Assembly: GCA_025531455.1 (NCBI GenBank)
Contig: JAMYHL010000066.1
Coordinates: forward strand, 163,111-227,110
Length of the DNA stretch: 64,000 nucleotides
Direction: 5' to 3'
Source: Apiotrichum sp. Y4204
Taxonomy: Eukaryota > Basidiomycota > Tremellomycetes > Trichosporonales > Trichosporonaceae
Shown one piece after another: positions 43,072-57,012 of this stretch. Below the pieces are notes generated by a model. That model worked only from the letters and a program-made list of their open reading frames with translations, was not told the origin of the DNA and searched no databases. A program made the position numbers and the translations under genes. Numbering within the stretch: position 1 is the first letter of the stretch; every line of letters starts with the position of its first letter.

Positions 43072-46000
43072 GGTAGTATGATCGCGAGTGGAATAGATAG
43101 AGATCAAGGGGGATGGCCTCAAGTCTTTTCTATTCTAGATCGGAGGTGGGTGGAAGGAGACGATGGACTGAGGGCGCAGTTGGATATAAAGCAAGCAGAG
43201 TCTGCGGTGTTAGATAAAGAAGAGGAAGGAAGATGGAAGAGAAGAGAGGAGAAAACAAGAACAATAAACGCGTCGTGGAGAGCCGTGCGCAGTGAGTGAT
43301 GAACAGAGGGACAGAGGGGGAATCGGGCCGGTCGACGGTCCTCCGGCTTGTGTCTTGTCCAAACACGGGTGGCGTCACTCGAGCACAGCCGCACAGCTCA
43401 CAGGGTGTTCTCGGTGCGTGGCGAATGTGGAACAGGAATAGGGTCGTCACAGAAGCAGCGGGCCCAGAGCACCCAGGAGCGGTGAGGAATGGGGCAGCGA
43501 GCACTGGAGCAATGGAATGGGGTTGCAAGTCAAAGCAAAGAGTGACGCTTCGACCCTGCGAACCACAACTAATGAGAAACAGATGCCACAGTGCGGTCAT
43601 CAGTGCACGATCGCAGCTGAAGACCTCTACCGAGTGCATTGCTGTCCATCATCACCACGGTCCCGGCCGGCCGCACCGCCACGGCCTTTGGTCCTCACGG
43701 CTTGGCGCACACAGTCGTTACGCCGATGCACTGCACACGACTGCCAGGGTGTCCAAATTATCCCGATTTTGGGCAACAATATGCCGAGCGCTTGGCCGAG
43801 TGTCTGATCACAAGGGATGACTGCATCGGCGACGTCGACTGGCGTTGTGTTGTTCTTGTTCCCTGCCCGGAAGTGTGTGCGCAGACTTACCTGAAATAAG
43901 AATGTCCAAAGAGGGGGTGACGAGAATAGCTGCGGGTGTCTTGCTGGAATCGGCGCAAAGCTCGAATGGTATCTAGACTAGAAGCAAGGGTAGTCCTTGT
44001 GTCGAGTGGTTGAGTTGCTGAAGTGGGGGGCCGATGGGGTGGCAACCGGGTGGTGTGCGATGGGTGGTATATATGCGGCCAGCGGGTGTGGATGCTGTGC
44101 GCGCACAAGAGAAGCGAGATGAGATGGAGGAGAGGAGGATGTTCGAGGGAGATGGCAGAGGAGAGTAGATGGAGATGAAGAGGAGGAGGAGGAGGAGCGT
44201 AGAGAGATGAGAGATGTGAGAAGGATGTGAAGGGGAGGGGAATCGAAAGCGATGAAGAGGCGAGACATTCACAGCACTTTCTTTATGGATCATCACCTCT
44301 GTCACTCTGTTCTTCTCAAACGATCGCTGCCTCTAGGGCGGTGGAAGACCCGAGGCTGAAGGGAATCGAGCGGGATCGAGGGCGAAGCAGGGGGCGATCC
44401 AAAGGCGGCAGGAGCGACGCCAACGGCACGACGGCAAAACAGCCAGCTCACAGGGCGCTGCATACCAGAGCGCCAGGAGCGCCCTCATCATCGGCATCCG
44501 CAGTGTGACCATGATCTCACCTTTTTTTTTTTTTCTTTCTGTTGCTGCACAGCTGCTGTGCCCGCATGCCGTGCCTGGCTGAGACAAGCACAAAGAGACA
44601 AGACAGGACAAGCGGTGAGGCGCTGTTGCTTTTTCGGCCCTGAGTCTGTTCTCTCCGGATACCCGGAGCAATACAAGCCAATTGGAGTGGTCAATACAAA
44701 ATCATGCAAAGCTTTGCAAGCCAAGCTCCGTCCTCGGGTATTATTACCCTTTCACCCTATTGTTATTGCTATATTTACTTGCTCGGCTGCTGCGACGCGC
44801 AACCGACAAGCCATTAGCCAGTACCGCTCCCTCAGGAAACATGGCGCGCACCTGAAGGGAAGGGCATGCAGGGGTCAGATCGGGTAGAACTACGAAGAGT
44901 GCGAAGAGTGCGGATCCCGACGGCGGAGGCCTTCGGAATATGCATCTGGCCAAGGGGCAGGGGAAGCAACAAAACAGGGGGGGTGGGGAGGGGGGACCGC
45001 GCGCAGAGGATCGGAGGGATCGGCACGAATGCGCCGCGAGCGATCGCGAGTACGCGAGTGAAGGGGGTGCTGTGCGCTAGGGGGCAGATCACTGTGATTC
45101 GGACGATCATCCTCAGTTCCCAAACCTTGCCTGCCTTCTCGGATCCTCGGACTGACCGCCGATTTAATCCAGGACGAGAAGCACGAAGCCAGTCGAGCAA
45201 TCACTTTTGATTATCACTCTGCCACTGCCACTGGCCACTGCCCCGCGGCAGACGGTTTCAGGGTTTCGGCTGAGTGACTGTCAAGCTCCGGGTCAAAACG
45301 ATCAAGGAACGGCCCCAGGACCACACTGGACCATACATAGCACCATCCCACCCTCAGGGTTCGACCCAGTAATGGCTGCTTAGCGCGTCGCCTGCACCGC
45401 CTGCAGGCCCGTGCGCCACGCGCCCTGTGCTAGTAATGAACTGCAGGAAGCTAGGAAGCGCGTCGAGACGAGGCATTTCGGGGCAGGGTGCACAGGACAC
45501 ATGGACACAGTGGAGAGGCAGCAGAGGGCTGGTCACCATTTTTTTTTTTCTTCCTGTGTTGATGGCTGGCTGACAATGTATGGGCCGTGGCGCACTACCA
45601 CCGAGGCGTTGCCGGCCATCACTCTGCACTGCCTGCCATCTGGGGGAGCGAGAATCTTATTATCTACCGACAAAGTACAGATGTGATGCATGCGTGTCAG
45701 TTGACTTGCGCGGCTGCCCGCTCCGAGCGATGGCTGCCGCTGCGGAGTGGGGGGATTGAGTATATGGAGCACTCGGGGAGTAGGAATAGCACTGGCGGCG
45801 TCACCAGTGACGTCGCTGGGCGACTAGCACCAGCGGACACCAGTGGCTCCAGCGGCACCACCAGCTCCAATAGGCATGCTCATGTGCTCGTGCTCTTTTC
45901 TGCTCGGCCGAGCGCCACTCCCGGACCACATGCCGGAAACTCGGGCATGCATGGATCATGGACAGAGCAGCAGTGTGCACAGGAATGCGCCGCGCTCCGC

Positions 46001-48213
46001 GACGCCAGCGGCCAGCGGCCAGCGTGACGCCCGCCATCTGCTGCCTCTATTGTCCGCGAGGCGCAGGACGGAACGCATACCATACCGCGACGCGGCGACT
46101 CGCATGGAGCATCGAGGTGGCCCATAGCCACGCATTCAGAGGCTCAAATCACACACTCCCACTTTCTCACCATTCATCTCGCCACCGCCGCAACCGTCCG
46201 ACCCCGGACAGGGCACACGATGCATACTCGCTTCCCTGCTGACTACCTGGCTCTACGGGCAATTAACGAGGCTATGCTATCCACGCTATACACGCTACAC
46301 GCGGAGGATATGCTATTGTCCGGCAGGCGCGGCTATGCGTTGCCGTGATGGCTGATCGACCCAGCGGCAATTTGTATCACCTACACTGGCGCGGATGGGC
46401 GATGCAATGCGTTCCTCCACTCAATCTTGTATTAGCTTACGTCTCCGCGAGCTACGACGAGCAACGAGCGGGTTCGGAATTGAATCCACGCCAAGAAAAA
46501 TGCATACCAACGTGCAATACAATTGAGATACATGAAATGCAGTCCAGGCTCGCCAAGCATGTTCCGAAGACGCCATGATCGACGTATCAGGAGACGCGCA
46601 CGACGAGCCGCCGCGCCGCAGGGCAGCAGGTACGCGCCGGAAGCTGAGGTCGCGATCGGGATGGGGGAGCTTTGAAGCATGCTTTGGAGCTCTGGAGCCT
46701 TGTTTTGCACGGATCACAGTCGGTGGGCGAGTGTATATCCCTCCTGTTCGCGCCCTGCGTTGTCGCCCACTGCTTGATTATTCGGAACCCCATCCTGTTC
46801 TCCAATAACAAGCATAAGACACAATGAAACACCGCCCCTCGCCCTCGCGATGCCGTTGTCCATCGGCCCGCCCCTTTCCTTATACAAGAACCACACGCCA
46901 GAAGCGAAAGCAGGTACTCTGTACCTCCCGACGTCCCTCTTCACGACGCCGTCCGCGCGGCCCGGCGCGGAAGTACAAAGTACACGCCCCGCAGTGCCCT
47001 GTTTCAAGGAGGTTGGCCGGGTATCCCGAACCTCTTCCGGCGCGAGTTTTCGTGGTTCGTGGTTGTAGTTGTATTGTCGTGTTTGTTGGGGCGGTCACAG
47101 GGTTCAGAGTATGCTTAAGCTTAATAGACGTACACTTTCTGGCCCACCTTTTGCTGTCCACACACAGCCTTTGGCCCCTCGGCACTCTTACACTTGTGGA
47201 GACATTCATTTCCGGCCGATCGCGATTGGGTTGGTTGCTCTGCGCGGCGGGCGACGGGCGGTGCACGCGATTGCATAATCCCCGAAAAAGTTCTATTGAG
47301 TGGTGACTATGCTGGGAATATGGGAATGGTGGGGAGGGTTGCGGCAGATGGCAGGCTGTGGCCGGCCGTGTCGGATCAGCAGCGTTGCTATGAGTTTTTA
47401 ATGGCACGCAGGTACGCATACAGGTCCATGTCCATGCGCAGGTAAGCAGGCTCGCAGGGGGACATACCGCAAAGAGCGACCGCAACGCGCCGAGCGGCGC
47501 CGCGCCGCGCCAAGGATCGCACACGCAGCCGGGCACCATGGCAACATCGCAACATAGCAACAGCAGCCACTCCGCTCAGCTGGTATCTGTGTATCCGTAT
47601 CTGTGGGAACAAGTCTTGGTGCTGGCTGGAATAGCTGGTGTGTCATAGTTGTCGTCAGCGTACTTGGCGTTCCGGCGCTGCGATCATTGTTGTTGGAATG
47701 CGGATTGCTTGGAGCTTGGCATGCTGGCGATCTGGCGAGCTGGCGAGTTTGCTCCGCAATGCAGCGGAACTCGTGTATCCTGCAAATCCTGTCTGCCTGT
47801 CGGCAGCCGACTCTGAAGATCTGACGCTCAGCTGATCAGCTAGCTCAGATTCCGTGTCGGGAGAATGAGTCGTGCCAGTGACGCATCTTGATTAAGCTCA
47901 GTGATCTACGGCCAAGACTTACATGAATGACGACAGTGGCCGATGGTGGATGTGATCCCCGAATGGCGGAATGGGATGGGTGCATACCAGCTGACGTCGA
48001 GTGTGGCCGACATGACGTCGGGGGTTTCGGTTTATCGCATTTCTTGGTCTCGTGCTCACTACTGTAGCTCTCCTTCGTTGCTCACTAGCTCGGACGATCT
48101 CAAGGTCACAAGACCACAAAACCGCAGAAGGTTGCTCCACATGTAACATGACATCTGACACTATCCTCCACTAGATATCCATAGATACATACAACTGTCC
48201 ATACCGCTTCACG
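43072..48213. other. Gene-free region of 5.1 kb
   Basis: Between the glyoxal oxidase start and the end of the low-complexity gene. All frames are short and of random composition on both strands, and none carries family motifs or well-placed splice signals. Poly-T runs occur at 44521-44534 and 45539-45550, purine-rich sequence at 44100-44250, and a tatatat element near 44068. The left end is the glyoxal oxidase promoter. Non-coding RNAs cannot be excluded. Confidence 0.55.
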
Positions 48214-51200
48214 CTACCCCGTCGTGTCCGCAAGCCAGCGCTGCAAGTCCTAGTCGTCAGCCATTGAATCCAAATACTGATCCCGCACTTACCGCCCTCG
48301 GGAGCCCGGTCTTGCGCGGGCGGCGGCCCGACTCGAGCCCCGGCGTCAGGTCGTACGTGCCGCGGAGAGGAACGGGAGGCTGGATCGCACCGTCGAGCGC
48401 CATGGCCTCGCGCGAGCGCTGGCGCGTGTGTGTTTTCGCATCGACATTGGCGGTCTTGCTTCCCATCGGGGGCACGGCTGGGACGGAGGGTACTTTTGGC
48501 ACGGCGGGGATGGTCGCTACAGGAGGGGCAACGGCGGGGGCGACAGCGTCGGAATCAAACGGGGAGGCGCTGAACGCGAACGAGTGTTGGCTGCGTGTCG
48601 GGCTGGTGTCGATGATGCTTGGCGGCTTGCCGCGGTCGCTGCTGGTATTTACGGGCACGGCGCCGCGCGACGGAAAGTATGTCAACGAGGGGCGGCTCCG
48701 TCGCGCCGTGCTCGTCGGCACGACCGTACCAGCATTGGTGCTCGGTGCTCCGGCCGAGGTGCTCAGCCCACTGACACCGCTGCTCATCACGCTCATGCTC
48801 GGCCCCGCCGAGCTCGTCATCGTGCTCGTCGTGCTTGCACTCGCCGTCGTGCCCTGCCGCCGCAGCGGCCTGAAATGCGGCAGAGCCATGACCGCCTCGG
48901 CGTTCTTTGCCGACCATTCCTCAAAGTTGACGACCTGGGGGGATACCGGCGAGGAGGGCTGCGGCGAAGGGCTGACTTTGGTTTCCACCTCGTGGACGAC
49001 AGGTGCGGCCGGAAGAGTGAGGTTGAGGTTCCTCGGCGGCTGGCCCTGGCTAGTGACTTCGAATACGGCGGTACCGCGGCGGCGGCCAGGTGTGGCCGGC
49101 TCCTGCTCACGTGGGGCAGGGTACGCGTGCATGTCGGGCACCGAGGCGCGGGCAACGACGACGCGCTCATCAGGAGTCCACACATTGTCGAGGGCGCTGC
49201 GCGATGTTGACGAGCTTCGCAAACTCCCCTGCAGCGTGGATGTCCCCGAAGCGCGCTTCTTCTCCTTCGTCGTGCCTGCGCTTGTGCTCGGAGATCCTAG
49301 CCCAGATCCTATTTTCCCCCTGTCAACGGCATCGGCCGGGGATTTGGCACTCGGGCTGACTGGTGTTACCGGCAGGGCTGGAGGGAGGGAGAGCTTGGGG
49401 AGAGACGGAACAGGTGACGCCTTGATGGGGAGCGCAAGGGTGAACGCGGGAGATGGGGGAGGGTTGATGCTGGAGCGGCTCTGCGCATCGAGAGGTGGAG
49501 CGGGGGACTGCGGTGTCGGGGGATGAGCTGGAAGCGGTGGTGCGTCTCCCAGCCAGTTGCTCGCTCTGCTCGTGGCGCTCGTCGCAGCGCTCACAACAGA
49601 CCCGTAGTCCGTGCCACTCACCGTCGACATGGTACGAGCGGCGCCTACGCCTCGCGGGTGCCGCCGTCCCACACCGACAGCAGAGACAGCAGGACTGATG
49701 TAGGACGAGCTTGCGGCCCGCTGACTTTTCCGAATGACAAGGTTTTCCAACTCTATCGGGGAAGGCACGGGGGGCACCTCGCAATCAGATGGCACCTCGA
49801 ATGTCGACGAAGACGCTTTGACCGACGGCTCCCTGAATGTCGCAGAGGACGACATCGGGTTTGGAACTGTCTTGACGAGCAGGGCGTCGAGAGACTCAGA
49901 CCCGCCGTCGGCTCCCCCATGGCTGCCCTTGTCTCCAGATGACGGCCTGTGGACTCGTCTCGGCGGCGGGCGGGGTCCACCACTTGGTGGCGGGGGTGTT
50001 TTCGGCGGCGACGCAATAGACAAACTCGCAAGCTTGGCACGCCACTCGCGCTCCCTACGCGCAGTGAGGGATGCACGTGTACGCGGCGACGCCTGTCCCG
50101 ACTTGCGCTTGTCCTTGAGCTCCCGGGTAACACGTTCCGGTGAACTGGACATGCTGGTCACGCTCCCGGGAATGGTGCTCATATGGTCATACGAGGGTGC
50201 GGCGCTTATCGGTGTAGCGTTCGCTCGGGCACGCACGGGGCGGGGGCGCGCAACGGCGTGGCCGACCGAGGCAGCGCGCGATAGCAGACGGGGTTTCGGG
50301 GACCCGGTCTCGTCATCTGCCACAGCGCGCGCAAGGCGATCCAAGCCGCGTTCGCGTTGGGAAGGTGTTGGTGTTGGCGACTTTGCTGGGAGCGCTGGTG
50401 GCGTCAGGACCAAGGTTGCTGAGGGTGGCGGCTCGACCTTGGCCAGCGAGGTGGGAAGCGCGGTAAGCGCCGGGGCACGGTCCTTGGTACGGAAGGAAAG
50501 TTTGCGGACGAGCCCCAGTCCACGACGGCTCGAGTCGCTCCGGTGGTGCTGAGATGTGGGAGTGGGTGGGAGGCTGTCGACAACGGTAGTAGCGGCGCGG
50601 TTGGTCCCTATTGTTGGTGTCCGGGCGGCGAGTACGTCGGCTGCAGGAAGAAGGACCTCTTGCGAGTCTTGCTGGGGCGTGCGTTGTCGCCGCAGGTGGG
50701 AATGTTCGCGCTGGGGTTGTGACTCCCGTTCTGGCGTGCGTTCTCGTTCCCGATAACGCTCCTTATCGCGGTTCCCCTCTCGATCTCGTACGCGTTCTCT
50801 TTCACGATCGCGATCACGATCACGTTCCCGCTCGTCCCGCTCGTGTTCACGGGTTTCTCGCTCGCTCCGCTCCCGCCCAACCTCCTCCCCTGCCCGCGGC
50901 GGGGGGCCCGGGGTAAGTTTTGTGGCCGTCTGACCCATGGTGATGAACGGGTGGACGCGCAACGACGCGTTGGCAAGGACGCTCTCTGGGCGCTTGTCGA
51001 GTGTGGCGGTCGTGACGATGTGGTGGTGTGTGGGTGGGGAGGAAGACGGTGTGTACAGCGAGTGTGCGGAGGGGAGTGTTGAGGATGAGGACGACGATGA
51101 GAGGGAGGGGGGCACAGGTGTGGCGACGTGGGTTGGGGATGAGAGATGTCCAGAGGTGCTGGGGATCACTCGTGCGCGCCTGTGTCCGTGGCCTTGTGCT

Positions 51201-51955
51201 TGAGAAGGCGGTGTCGCATACGCATTGTATGTCAGATAGCCAGGCGAGCATGTTGTTGAACCTGCTGCTGGAGCTGCAGCTGGAGGAGCGTGTTGACCGG
51301 CTGCGTCCGACATCCCTCGCCAGAAAGAAGCCGAAGAAGCAGAAGCAGATGTCGGCCGACGCGTCCCTGACAATGATGTTGAGGCTGCTCCTGTCACTGC
51401 TGCCGCACCGGGAGCTGCTGCTGTTGCTGCGCCTGCCGGAGTCGATGGCGTAGAGGACGACAGGGGAGTGTATCCTGTCCATCCTGCAACTGTACCTGTA
51501 CCAGTACCTGTGTTTCCTGTCCCCTGTTGTTGTGCTGCTGTTGATGCTGTATGAGGAATGGAATGGGGCGCGGTGGCACTGGGGACCTGCGCGGCATGGG
51601 TTCGCAGAGCTGGTGGCGTCCAAGACCCACAGGGCAGCCCATAGGGACTCTGCTGTCCAGGCTGCGGGGGTAAGGTTGAGGGTGGTGGCGAGGATGCGGT
51701 GGCGTTCAGCGAGCTGCTGCGTGCCGGTTTGAGAGAGCTCGTGCGTGCAGGCCGCGTCGAACAGGAGGGCGTGGGCGCACCGGTGCTGTCGTTGTTTGAG
51801 GGTGCAAGGGGGTATTGATGACCATGAGCATGAGGATGGGAATGTGGAAGCGAAAGGGGATGCGAATGCGAATGTGAATGGGGATGCGAATGGGGGTGGA
51901 TGCCGTCGGTTCTGCCGTCCTGGCGGTTCAGCGTTGTGCTTGGCATGGTGATCAT
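48214..51955 (-). CDS. Large low-complexity protein of unknown function
   Basis: Exon 1 is 51955-48293 and exon 2 48249-48214, the short intron ending ctgacgactag, giving 1232 residues ending LQRWLADTTG. Without splicing the frame ends at 48257. The N-terminus is His/Pro/Ser-rich (HPHSHPHSHSHSHP). Most of the protein is Ser/Pro/Thr/Ala-rich and disordered. An Arg/Glu/Asp run (RERDRDRDRERERVRDRE, around residues 375-395) is followed by RRGLGLVRKLSFRTKDR, a basic segment. FEEWSAKNAEAVMALPHFRPLRRQG (around residues 1040-1065) is the most globular-looking part. No family is recognised; it could be a signalling scaffold or regulator. The first ATG is at 51955; one at 51946 has the better context. 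It stands alone between two 5-kb gene-free flanks. Confidence 0.78.
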
Positions 51956-54900
51956 GAACAATGGGGACGGAAGGGGACCGGGGTCAAGGGGTGGTTTGCA
52001 GGGAGTGTGGGATAGTGTCGGGGATAGCGATCAGTTCCAAGCTGAGCGTGACCAGGTTTCTGGTCTCTGTCTCTGTCTGTCGGTGTCTGTGATTTCTACT
52101 CTTTCTTGTCGTGTTGTGTCGTGTGATCCCTGGTCGTTGCCGCAAACTGGTCGTGACTGGGGCGGCTGGGGGGCGTCTTGGGGCAGCTGTGAGGTCGTTT
52201 ACCGTTGTCTCGTTTCTTCTTGAATCTTTGTATCAGGTGCTCTCCAGGTGCTCCAGATGTGTGTGACAAAGGAATGTTGCACTCTGGCACAATCACTCTC
52301 TTCCACACCGGGGGTCGTGCAATTTCTTTCACTTCTTTCCACTCGTATCCGTCGTGACGTGCAGCTGTTTCTCAGAGCACAAGGTTCACGACCACACCGG
52401 CCTCCGAGTGACCTCTGCGTTGCGTGTGGAGCTGCCTACGCTGCGAACACAGCCGTTTCTAGCAATCGTGCAGCGTATCACCAAAAGAGGCGCGTCGGCA
52501 CCGAGTGCATGAGCGACGTGGGCCGCGGCTGGTCAGCGTCGGGAGTTCAGCCGTCGAGCCCGAGCCAAAGCCTAGAACGTCGGCGCTTCAGAAGGTCGAA
52601 ACCGTGTCCACGTCCGAGATTTGTGGATCGTGCCCGTGTGTCCGTGTGCGCGTCGTGATCGCCGTGACCACTTCCACCTCGATATCCTTGATCCCTCGAT
52701 CGGTCAGAACGGAATGTCGGCCACTGCGCTCCGCCACTCGGGTCCGTACGCCGCGGTGGATCGTGGGATTGTGGGTCGGGGATTCAATTACCTGTTTTGC
52801 GGCCCGTTCGGAAGTTGCGAACTGCAAGTGGGCTCGAGCGGCGGTGGCAAGTCGGGAGGGGTAGGTGCGGCGCGCGGCAGCAGCTCGGCAGTGGCGTGGC
52901 GGCTGACGGCCTGACTGTCTCGCGCGATCACGCGTCTCGTGCACTTCGTGTCCTCTTGTCTCGTCGCCTCGAGCTCGGGCTCTGCTCAGACAGGGCGGGT
53001 GTGACTTGTCACTTGTCGTTATCTCTTCGAGATGAGACACACGGCACTTGCGCAGAGAGGCAATGTACAGTGTACTGTACAATGTACAATGGCCTTTGAG
53101 CTGCTTTTGTCCGTCTTGAAAAGGCAAGGTGGACGGCGTTTGCAAAGTCCGTGCAGCTGGGCGGTGGCTGCAGTGGCTGGCCTGAGGGTCGTCCAGTCGT
53201 AAGTGGCAACTGTGATACCGCTTCTGTACTCGTTACTGTAATAAGCTTGAGCACGGCGGGAATCTGGGGTGCGAGGGATTCTCGGACCGGAATGAGATGG
53301 AGGTCGGATGTCGGAATGGGGTAGTGTGCAGTGTGCGTGATCGCGTCGGAGCCGGGCACGAGTCGGCGGTGTTGACGGATATCAATGTCGGAGAATGGAA
53401 ATGGCAACGGCAATGCCAATATCAATGTCGTACAGGCGCAATCAATCGGGCTGGCGCTCGTCGTTGTTGCTAATCGTAATCTAGCTTGCCAGTCTGCTTG
53501 TGATTGCTAGTCCGTGTTTGTCGTTGCGTTCCGTGGGCCGTATCCGTGTGCCTCGCGTCGTGATGGATCGTGGCCGAGGGACTTGTTGCAAGGCTACAGC
53601 GAGCTTCAGTGCGGTGGTGCCGTGTGGGGTCTGGTGATCTGAGAACTTTTTATCGGTGTGCTCGGTGTTCTGACCGAAACAGACCTGCAGAGAAGAGATG
53701 AAGGGAGGTTGCGGAACGGTGACAAGAGGAGTGTAACCATGTCACTTGTGCAGTCACCGACAGTCACTCCTCGCCGTCGCTTGACAATGCTCGCAATGCA
53801 GCTGGAGATGTTTTCCATCATGCAGGGGCAAGGAACAGAGGAACAGGAGAGGAAGCGACAGGATGCATGTGCTCCGTGGACGGCGACGGCGAGCAGCTCC
53901 CGGTCGCTGGCACAGGCGCAATCTGTGGAGAGCATGATGAGAGTGACGGTGCCAGGACATTTGGCTCGGGCCTTAAATCCTCTCTTGTGTGTCATGTCAC
54001 GACTCCATCGCCAGAGGCCAGAGTGGGCGACGACGAGTGCGCGAGTGCGACGAGGGGGACGCGGAGGGTATTAGAGTTTCGCATCCGTTTGCTGGTCGTG
54101 TTCTGTCATGTCCCTCTAGTAACTTCTGCTGACATCCTCCTTTCATCCCTCTGCTCGCTCTCGCCGCCGTGCTCGTCACAAAGTTTATAAACCAATATGC
54201 TGAAACGCTGCTCCTCTTGCACAAAGCACCCAAACAAGTCGTACAACCAAGTCCTACACACTCCCTCCCACTCACACCCCGCGGTGCGGCCCGACGCGCC
54301 CTCTCGTAACTGCCCCTGTGTATCCTCATCCTCGGACGCGGTCTAGTACGTTTTGCGACGGCAATTGTGTATCCTCGTTTTGAACTATCCCTGATATCTC
54401 ATGCCATCCTGGATATTATCCCAGCCGTGCCGCAGTTTGTTGTAGTCGCAGTCGTAGTCGAGAGTCATAATCGCAGTCATAATCGCAGTCGTAGTCGCAG
54501 CTGAATCGACTTCATAGCCCCAAGTGGTCCAGATCCTCGGAAACACAGAGACAGGGAACACAGACAGAAGGGTGCGTTCGGAGCATTGCTGATGTGTCCG
54601 CATGACGTTAACGACGTGCGACGTGGGGTACGTGGGCTACTCTGCAACACGGACACGCGAAGGGGCCGGCGGATCGTTTTCATATCAGTCTTGTTCGATC
54701 TGGTTCCTTTGTTTCGGCGTGCACTCCGCTCGATGTCCGATAGCCCGACACACAAACATGACACTTCATACTCTTCGACACCGCAACGAGTGACGGCACA
54801 CTTGTAACAAGCTTCAGGCTCCACTGCCTCTCCACTTGCGTGGATCACGCTGTAGCACATTGTAGCACTTCTTGACACACCGTGACGGCCTCGAGTGATG

Positions 54901-57012
54901 GGATGGTGGGGAGTCTAAACCTCTTTCATCAGCGTCGCTTACGTCGTACGTCGTTTGCCGATTGAGGGGAATGAGGGGGGATGGGTACCATATCATCCCT
55001 GCAGAGGATCTGGACTCTGGGCTCCATGGCATGGCCCTCAGTCTCAAACGCGCCCTGGATACAGTGAACACTGAACCTCAAGCTCAGCTAGTTCAGAGCT
55101 CGCTGAACAACGAGAACTGAACTGCTGAAGCTCTGCTGCAGCTGACAGCGATACTGGACTTGCATTCCGGTCCTGTGTTCTGGAAACGGCCTAGTCGCAG
55201 GATCGCAGGGAAACAACTGTCCAACCTAAACCTTGTGATCGTGGGTAACAGCATGCAACGTCAGGCTAAGCCCTACACACGGTGCGACATAACGCACACT
55301 GCACGAGTTTAGATCTCGCTCGATCTTGCTCGATCAGGAGCTCTCCATTGGCGACCAAGGCTTGTACAGAACACTGATGGAACACGACCTCAGAACAACC
55401 CCAGAACCCCAACCGCGCTCGGGCGGCCCGGGATCTTGCTAATGCGTCATAGGAACTGCTCAAAAGGGTTGTACAATTGTACAATTGCACAAATTTATCA
55501 TCACCCGATCTGAACACTACTGCTGTCCACTCGTGAGGTGCACGACGCACACCAAACATCTGTATCCAGCCTGTCGGACATTTGATGCATGTCGTCGGAG
55601 CCGACAATCTCGCAGTGTACACCCTCAAACCTGCCCCTCCTCATGCCCCCTCGACGAGCTCCAGTCTCCACAGGTCTCACAGTGGCACGGGTCTCACTCT
55701 GAAACACGCCGTCTGGAGCCTAGAGCTACCACACGTCCTGGGACGTCCTGTCGTCATGGCTCACCATCCTGATTCACCATTCATTACGAGAGTATAGTAC
55801 ATCTGGATCTGGGCCTCTGGTACTGGGCCCACCATGCGGAGCACCCTGGCGTGTCCGTCTAGATCTGTCTATTCAATGCCCCCCCCCTGCGCCGCAGCAC
55901 CCTGTAATGGAATGAATGGAAGGGGAGGGTATCTGCAGCCGTATCCGTAGCCGTATCCGTCCACAGGACAGGATGCGACAAACAGCATTGTAGGAATGAC
56001 GGCCCGGAGCGAGGCGATGGAGGCGAACGACTCGCTTTCGAGTCGGAAGGGGCGAGTATGGGGTCTAGAATGCCGGCTGTTCGTCGATAGTGCGTTGTTG
56101 CCCGAGAAACGGGGGTCTCTCGGAGAAGGTATATGCTCGAAACGCGAGTATGCACTCCCCGATCCTCGAAACGCAAACATTCCTACTTCTGGGACAAGCA
56201 GTGAGACAAACAGTGGAGCCGACGCGAACGTCGTGTACGCGCCGCACCATCGATGGCTTACCATCAGATCTTCGTGATCACCCTCGAACACTGCCGAATC
56301 AATTTCGGGACCGGAGCCACATAAACATTGTTGGCTTGTGCTCAACCACTGGTCTCGTGACTTGCCTCTCCAGCTTATACAATACATGGGCTGGGTGCGC
56401 GTGTGCGCGTGGGCATCTGAGTGGGACATGGAAACGAAGAGTACCCGCAAGTGTGGCTTGTCACACTGTGGCAATGTGGCATGTGGCAGTTCGCAAACAG
56501 CCGCAACGCAGTCCACAGCTCCCATATCCCAGATCAGATCCCAGAGCACAGCCATTCCTGGATCTCAAGGTGTGAACAAGACGTAGGCGCGTACGACAGC
56601 AGCCGTCGTCATCGTTCGCGCCCGTCGGGTTGGGCGGGGTGTACCCGTCTGAGTGGGGGTAAAAGTGTCCGTCCGCGGAGAGGACGACGTCTGGCGTACG
56701 TTGATCAGGTGCAGCTCTATCAATAAGACCGCGAGCGACACATACGTAGACGTTACCAGACGCAAGATGATATGGTTGGTCGTGCTCTGATACTTCCAAT
56801 GGCCCGCTACAGTATCTGGCTTACCACATACGCTATGATTTGCTGGCCACTGATATGTACTGCACATACTGTACTCCACTCCTCTCAGTGACTCGAAACC
56901 CGAGCTCGCTAGTTCTCGGCTCTCTTTCAAGTTTCCACGTTGCCATCTGTCACTGCCGCACACTTCGAGTGGCTCTAAAAAGGAAGACCGACTCGGCGCT
57001 GCCGTGCCGTTA
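51956..57012. other. Gene-free region of 5.1 kb upstream of the low-complexity gene
   Basis: No frame on either strand has recognisable domains or consistent exon structure. The region includes a hexanucleotide-like repeat at 54441-54500, TATA-like tttataaacc at 54184, short self-complementary stretches around 53068-53090 and 55466-55490 built on tgtac and gtacaatt, and near its right end the 3' flank of tRNA-Cys. It would contain the promoter and any leader exons of the gene starting at 51955. Confidence 0.55.
54441..54500. repeat. Imperfect hexanucleotide repeat
   Basis: About ten adjacent variants of gtcgca, gtcgta, gtcata and atcgca, forming a degenerate 6/12-bp repeat of 60 bases in non-coding sequence. 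Confidence 0.75.

Noticed and set aside
46824..47306. 160-residue frame in the 5-kb gene-free region
   Set aside because: Arg/Ser-rich start and hydrophobic end without motifs; no splice or promoter support.
43072..57012. Possible transposon or centromeric repeat explaining the gene-free stretches
   Set aside because: No terminal repeats, target-site duplications, reverse-transcriptase or transposase motifs, or long repeats are visible. The sequence is unique-looking.
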